The notes under the pieces were generated by a model. It was not told where the DNA came from and did no database searches. It saw only the letters and a program-made list of their open reading frames with translations. 64,000 nucleotides of DNA from Methylophilales bacterium 28-44-11 (GTDB lineage Bacteria > Pseudomonadota > Gammaproteobacteria > Burkholderiales > Methylophilaceae), in contig NCGC01000003.1 in the NCBI GenBank assembly GCA_002281475.1, positions 29,052-93,051 on the forward strand, in the 5' to 3' direction. Shown here one piece after another: positions 59,975 through 64,000 of the stretch; position 1 is the stretch's first letter, and each line of letters opens with the position of its first letter. A program made the translations under genes and the position numbers.

Positions 59975-61120
59975 ATGAGGATTCAATCGCTTAAAACTTG
60001 TGCTTGGGTGCACAAGTGGTCTAGCCTTGTCTGCACTGTATTTATGTTATTGCTGTGTTTGACGGGGATGCCTCTGATTTTTGGTCATGAAATCAATCAC
60101 TTGCTGGGTAATGAGGTGGATCCACCAGTGATGTCTAACAATACACCACAAGCAAGTATGGACAAGGTATTGGCAAGTGCCAAGGCGCTTTATCCAAGTC
60201 GAGTCGTTCAGTTTGTTTTTCGCGATATGGATGAAAACAATAGTTGGACCGTGAGTTTAGGTAAAACCGCGACTTCGGAAGACGATACCAAATTTGTGAA
60301 GGTAGATTCACGTACCGCTAAAGTATTGCAAGAGCCTAAATTTAATGAAGGCTTTATGTACGTTATGTTCAAACTGCATGTGGATTTATTTGCAGGGTTG
60401 CCTGGCATGTTGTTCTTAGGGCTGATGGGTGTGCTGTTGGTGGTGGCAATTATTTCTGGCGTAGTGTTGTATGCGCCATTCATGCGCAAGTTAGAATTTG
60501 GTGAAATCCGTAAAGACCGTGCGCCTAAATTAAAGCGGCTGGATACCCATAACTTTTTAGGTGTGGTTACCTTAATATGGGCATTGGTGGTGGGGACTAC
60601 AGGCATCATTAACGCATGGGCGGATCTGGTCATTAAGTATTGGCAGTTTGACCAAATGTCAGCTATGACAGCACCTTATAAAGGGTTGCCGCCACCAACA
60701 CAATTTGCTTCATTGCAAGCCTCGGTGAAGGCAGCACAAGCGCGTGAGCCTGATATGCGACTCGGTTTTATTGCTTTTCCAGGCACGGATTTTTCTAGCC
60801 CACATCATTACGGTATGTTCATGCGAGGTGATAGTCCAATCACTTCGCGTCTATTTAAGCCCGTGTTGATTGATGCACAAACCGCCAAGTTGACGGATAG
60901 CCGCGAAGTGCCGTGGTATTTAGCGACCTTGTTGATTTCTCAGCCACTCCATTTTGGTGATTACGGAGGCATGCCCCTCAAGATACTTTGGCTTGTATTA
61001 GATCTATTTACGATTGCAGTGTTGTGGACAGGCTTGGTACTTTGGTGGAAAAAACGTCAACATTTTCAACCCGAAATCCAACAGCGCATCGCGTTTGATG
61101 AAGCGTATGTAACACGCTAA
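59975..61120 (+). CDS. PepSY-TM iron-regulated membrane protein
   Basis: A 381-residue inner-membrane protein of the PepSY_TM family. Four spans are visible (about residues 15-38, 140-165, 185-210, 335-358), with W-V-H-K-W near the first, H-V-D-L-F-A-G at 130, T-H-N-F-L-G-V-V and P-L-H-F-G-D-Y-G-G. Paired histidines at membrane edges suggest heme or metal binding. Relatives sit in siderophore loci and some reduce the imported ferric complex; that role here is inference. Starts six bases after exbD. Confidence 0.85.
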   Translation: MRIQSLKTCAWVHKWSSLVCTVFMLLLCLTGMPLIFGHEINHLLGNEVDPPVMSNNTPQASMDKVLASAKALYPSRVVQFVFRDMDENNSWTVSLGKTATSEDDTKFVKVDSRTAKVLQEPKFNEGFMYVMFKLHVDLFAGLPGMLFLGLMGVLLVVAIISGVVLYAPFMRKLEFGEIRKDRAPKLKRLDTHNFLGVVTLIWALVVGTTGIINAWADLVIKYWQFDQMSAMTAPYKGLPPPTQFASLQASVKAAQAREPDMRLGFIAFPGTDFSSPHHYGMFMRGDSPITSRLFKPVLIDAQTAKLTDSREVPWYLATLLISQPLHFGDYGGMPLKILWLVLDLFTIAVLWTGLVLWWKKRQHFQPEIQQRIAFDEAYVTR

Positions 61121-61141
61121 ATTAAAGTTGAAAAATTAAAT

Positions 61142-61330
61142 ATGCCCGCTAAAACCTTCATGCAAATCTTTATGTGGCCAATCGTTTTGGGTGTGCTAAC
61201 GATGATTGGCCTAGTGATGACACTGTTACTGGAAACCGGCTGGTTTGAGCTGGTTTCAATCAGCGCGCTCGCTCTGCCTGTCATTGTCATGATCTATACC
61301 TATTATTTTAGAGACGTTATTCGTCATTAA
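61142..61330 (+). CDS. Small two-span membrane protein
   Basis: 62 residues with two hydrophobic segments (about 8-30 and 34-54) and a short basic tail. I do not recognise a family. It lies 21 bases after the PepSY gene and before the receptor, with a weak ribosome site, so it may be a small partner of the PepSY protein. Could also be non-essential or misannotated. Confidence 0.55.
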   Translation: MPAKTFMQIFMWPIVLGVLTMIGLVMTLLLETGWFELVSISALALPVIVMIYTYYFRDVIRH

Positions 61331-61348
61331 CCAAGCTTAATCATTCAT

Positions 61349-61385
61349 TAGCCAGCCAACGCATCTTTCGTCTGTAGCCAGCCAA
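61349..61385 (+). repeat. Two TAGCCAGCCAA repeats before first receptor
   Basis: Exact 11-base copies at 61349-61359 and 61375-61385, 26 bases start to start. The second ends 30 bases before the receptor ATG at 61416. Confidence 0.85.
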
Positions 61386-61415
61386 AACTTTTTGTTTGAA
61401 CTACAGGAGAATCAA

Positions 61416-63575
61416 ATGCAACCTATCATCCGTGGCAAGGCTACCCGCCACAAAATTATCGTAGCTGCTGTTTTCGCAGTATTACCTCATCTGGCTTATA
61501 CAGAAGAGGAACTGCCTGAAGTTGAAGTCACATCAAATGCAGTGCAGCCAGATCAGCCTTCAGAAAAAACAAAATCTTATACCGTAAAATCGACGTCAAC
61601 AGCAACACGCTTAGATACTTCGATGCGCGAGACTCCTCAATCCATTTCAGTGATTACACGCCAGCAGTTGGATGATTTTCGCATTCTCTCAGTGAATGAT
61701 GCGCTTTCTTATGCTACAGGTATTAAAGTGGAACAATTTGAGACGGACCGAAGCGAATACAAGGCACGTGGTCTTAACATTACCAATTTTCAAATAGACG
61801 GACTCAATTCGCCGATTAGCTTTAGTGGCACAAATTATGGTGATCTGGATGTGGCTGTATATGACCGCATTGAAGTGTTGCGTGGTGCAAATGGCTTATT
61901 AACAGGTATAGGCAACCCTTCTGCCACGATTAACTTTGTGCGCAAACGCCCAACCAAAGAGTTTCAAGCCAAAGTCGATGTATCAGCAGGCTCTTGGGAT
62001 AATCGACGCTTGGATGCGGATGTCTCATCCGCGCTGAATGCCGATGGCAGCGTGCGTGGACGCCTAGTCGCCGCGCATCAAGATAGAAACTCTTACCTGG
62101 ACCGTTACAGTACAAAAAGAAACGTTATCTATGGTGTGATTGAAGCTGATGTAACGGATAACACCAATGTGGCGATTGGACACACGTATCAACAAAACGA
62201 TTCTAGTGGCAATAATTTTGGCAGTTTGGCGTTGCTTTATGCAGATGGCAGCAAACGTCATTACAAAGTGTCTGACTCAACCGCGCCGGATTGGAGTTAT
62301 CGAAATGTAGGTACTAATATTAGCTTTGCCGAGTTAACACATTATTTTAATAATGACTGGAAAGTGAAAGGGCAGTTAACACACAAAGAAACTACATCAA
62401 AAGGCCCTCATCATTACGTCTATGGTAATGAGAGCCGCGCTACAGGGTTGGGTTTGTTTAGTTACCCTGTGGTGTATGACTTTGCGACTAAAGACCATGT
62501 TGCTGATATTTACGCGAATGGACCTTTTGAATTCGCAGGGCGCAAGCATGAATTGGTAGTAGGTGCGACTTGGAACAAATCGTATATGAAAGAATACTCG
62601 CGCGCAGGTAATACTATTGGTAATCCAATCAATAGCTTTGACTCCTTAGGCGATTTCCCCCTACCTACATTTGGCCCTGAAAGTAAAAGCTCAGACTACC
62701 AAAGCACCACTACCAATATTTATACAGCGGCAAAGTTTAACCCAACGGATACTTTAAAAGTGACGGTGGGTGGCAGCTTGCTTAATTATGAGCTAGAAGG
62801 TATTGGTTATGGCATCCTACAAGAAGCAAAGGAGCGTAATAAGTTCACACCTTATATTGGCGCCGTTTATGACTTAAATGAAACACACTCTGTGTATGCG
62901 AGCTATACGGGTATTTATAGACCACAAGTGGAATTAGGTTCTGATGGGAAAACACTTGCGCCATTAAAAGGCAAAAACTATGAAGCGGGGGTTAAAAGTG
63001 AGTGGATGAATAAAAAATTAAACACCTCTTTCGCACTGTTTAAAAGCGAGCAAGAAAATCAAGCCCAAGCGATTGGCACAGTCATTGATCCATTAGGTAA
63101 TCTTATCACCAGTTATGAAGGCATTAAAGCCACGACCAAAGGCTATGAGTTTGATGTATCTGGCGAAATGTCAGATCACTTAAATATCAATGCTGGTTAT
63201 ACCCGTTTGATGAGTATCAAAGGGAATCAGGACGAGAATGTGAATCCATTCATTCCGAGACATCTCGTGCATGTGACGACGGTGTATCAAATTCCGCAAA
63301 TTCAACAGCTGAAAGTAGGCGCGAGCATCAACTGGCAGAGCGATACACATGTGGATATTGCGCTTGGAGGTCGTGATGTAAGATATAAGCAAGAAAGCTA
63401 TGCAACACTCAATTTAATGGCGAACTATCAAATTGACGAGCACTGGAACGCAGCGCTTAACTTATACAACGTAACTGATGAAAAGTATTTATCAAGCATG
63501 CGGTATGCGTATGCTGGACAAGCCTTTTATGCAGCGCCGTTTAGCGGCTTAGCAACGCTAACTTGGAAATATTAA
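61416..63575 (+). CDS. TonB-dependent siderophore receptor
   Basis: A 719-residue outer-membrane receptor. The frame opens at 61392, but AGGAGA precedes the ATG at 61416. Signal peptide (about residues 1-28), TonB box L-P-E-V-E-V near 34, plug domain with R-E-T-P-Q-S-I-S-V-I-T and L-R-G-A-N-G-L-L-T-G-I-G-N-P-S, then the barrel ending T-W-K-Y with an aromatic terminus. The plug motifs are those of ferric-siderophore receptors such as FhuE and FpvA rather than heme receptors; ligand unknown. Confidence 0.92.
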   Translation: MQPIIRGKATRHKIIVAAVFAVLPHLAYTEEELPEVEVTSNAVQPDQPSEKTKSYTVKSTSTATRLDTSMRETPQSISVITRQQLDDFRILSVNDALSYATGIKVEQFETDRSEYKARGLNITNFQIDGLNSPISFSGTNYGDLDVAVYDRIEVLRGANGLLTGIGNPSATINFVRKRPTKEFQAKVDVSAGSWDNRRLDADVSSALNADGSVRGRLVAAHQDRNSYLDRYSTKRNVIYGVIEADVTDNTNVAIGHTYQQNDSSGNNFGSLALLYADGSKRHYKVSDSTAPDWSYRNVGTNISFAELTHYFNNDWKVKGQLTHKETTSKGPHHYVYGNESRATGLGLFSYPVVYDFATKDHVADIYANGPFEFAGRKHELVVGATWNKSYMKEYSRAGNTIGNPINSFDSLGDFPLPTFGPESKSSDYQSTTTNIYTAAKFNPTDTLKVTVGGSLLNYELEGIGYGILQEAKERNKFTPYIGAVYDLNETHSVYASYTGIYRPQVELGSDGKTLAPLKGKNYEAGVKSEWMNKKLNTSFALFKSEQENQAQAIGTVIDPLGNLITSYEGIKATTKGYEFDVSGEMSDHLNINAGYTRLMSIKGNQDENVNPFIPRHLVHVTTVYQIPQIQQLKVGASINWQSDTHVDIALGGRDVRYKQESYATLNLMANYQIDEHWNAALNLYNVTDEKYLSSMRYAYAGQAFYAAPFSGLATLTWKY

Positions 63576-63594
63576 CTTGTCGCTAGTTTAACTC

Positions 63595-63702
63595 TAGCCA
63601 GCCAAAGATAAATAAGTAACAAAACACAATCAATGTAAGTAAATTTTTTAATACGTAGCCAGCCAGTAAGTGTTGCTTTGCAACTCTTAGATAGCCAGCC
63701 AA
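63595..63702 (+). repeat. Three TAGCCAGCCA repeats before second receptor
   Basis: Copies at 63595-63605 (TAGCCAGCCAA), 63656-63666 (last base G) and 63692-63702 (TAGCCAGCCAA). They lie in the 150-base gap between the receptors; the last ends 23 bases before the next ATG. No terminator is visible in the gap. Confidence 0.85.
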
Positions 63703-63725
63703 ATCGACAATCTAAGGGGAAATAA

Positions 63726-64000
63726 ATGGGCTTTCATGAGCAAAGAATAGGCATGGTCGCGGTCTTGGCCGCATTATCATCAATCTCTGCATTCGCAGAG
63801 GAAAACATCAATACAACGTCAGCTAACCAAGCAGAAGAGTTGCCTGAAGTGAATGTGCAAGCTGAAGTGCCTAACGAAATTCGCTATAAACCTAAACGCG
63901 CCACAACGGCGACCAAAACTGAAGCGGACATCATGGACATTCCGCAAGTGGTCAATGTAGTGCCACAGCAGGTATTGGTAGATCAGCAGGCAAGGTCGCT
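63726..64000 (+). CDS. TonB-dependent receptor, N-terminal part (cut by window edge)
   Basis: The frame runs from ATG 63726 (AGGGGAAA upstream) to the last base. It shows a signal peptide ending A-F-A, a TonB box L-P-E-V-N-V, and the start of a plug domain (I-M-D-I-P-Q-V-V-N-V-V-P-Q-Q-V-L). Second receptor of the iron island; ligand cannot be judged. Confidence 0.88.
   Translation, partial: MGFHEQRIGMVAVLAALSSISAFAEENINTTSANQAEELPEVNVQAEVPNEIRYKPKRATTATKTEADIMDIPQVVNVVPQQVLVDQQARS

Overview
The window reads as a contiguous chromosome segment of a betaproteobacterium, most likely a methylotroph of the family Methylophilaceae. That placement is inference. It rests on the gene orders (leuS-lptE-holA-proA-nadD; lptD-surA-pdxA-rsmA divergent from amgK-murU; pepP-ubiH-ubiF-dsbC; ilvB-ilvH-ilvC followed by psd), on a moderate, AT-leaning base composition, and on an MxaD-like periplasmic protein. 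Nearly all of the DNA is coding. I saw no rRNA, tRNA, CRISPR array, transposase or phage gene.

Layout. 1-5.0 kb is the 3' part of an MSHA-type pilus locus (mshJ, cut by the window edge, then mshK-L-M-N), convergent with comF. 5.8-10.4 kb is a complete bioB-F-H-C-D run for biotin. 10.4-11.3 kb holds a lone PEP-CTERM protein gene. 11.4-17.4 kb (minus strand) is leuS-lptE-holA-proA-nadD. 17.5-22.1 kb (minus) holds two paralogous multi-membrane-span proteins, one of them fused to a large glycosidase-like domain. 22.2-28.3 kb (minus) is lptD-surA-pdxA-rsmA and adk. 28.5-34.6 kb (plus) is amgK-murU-pepP-ubiH-ubiF-like-dsbC. 34.7-37.7 kb (minus) is pilB-pilC. 38-44.7 kb has a cold-shock gene, icd, rluE, a class I amidotransferase, aroC, an MFS transporter, a retropepsin-like protein and folE2. 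44.9-48.6 kb (minus) is xseB-ispA-dxs and an esterase. 48.7-53.9 kb has a double pilin ORF behind a sigma-54 promoter, the MxaD-like protein, a beta-propeller lipoprotein, rppH, a TfpX/TfpZ-type pilin accessory gene and psd. 54-57.4 kb (minus) is ilvB-ilvH-ilvC. 57.4-64 kb is a Fur-box-led iron island: hemP, tonB-exbB-exbD, a PepSY membrane protein, a 62-residue membrane protein and two TonB-dependent receptors, the second cut by the window edge.

How the genes work together. Several blocks build the envelope and its appendages: MSHA secretin, PilB/PilC motor, pilins and TfpZ-like accessory, the LptD/LptE/SurA outer-membrane route, and AmgK/MurU peptidoglycan recycling. The iron island would supply a complete energised uptake route: Fur-controlled promoter, TonB-ExbBD motor, receptors, and a PepSY protein that may act on the imported iron complex.

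Best candidates for something undescribed: (1) the membrane protein fused to an (alpha/alpha)6-glycosidase-like domain at 17530-20745, next to its unfused paralogue; (2) two complete type IV pilins in one uninterrupted frame at 48728-49582, the first lacking its last cysteine and stop; (3) five copies of the 10-base word TAGCCAGCCA placed only in front of the two TonB receptors; (4) a structured leader with a possible 12-codon reading frame ahead of hemP.
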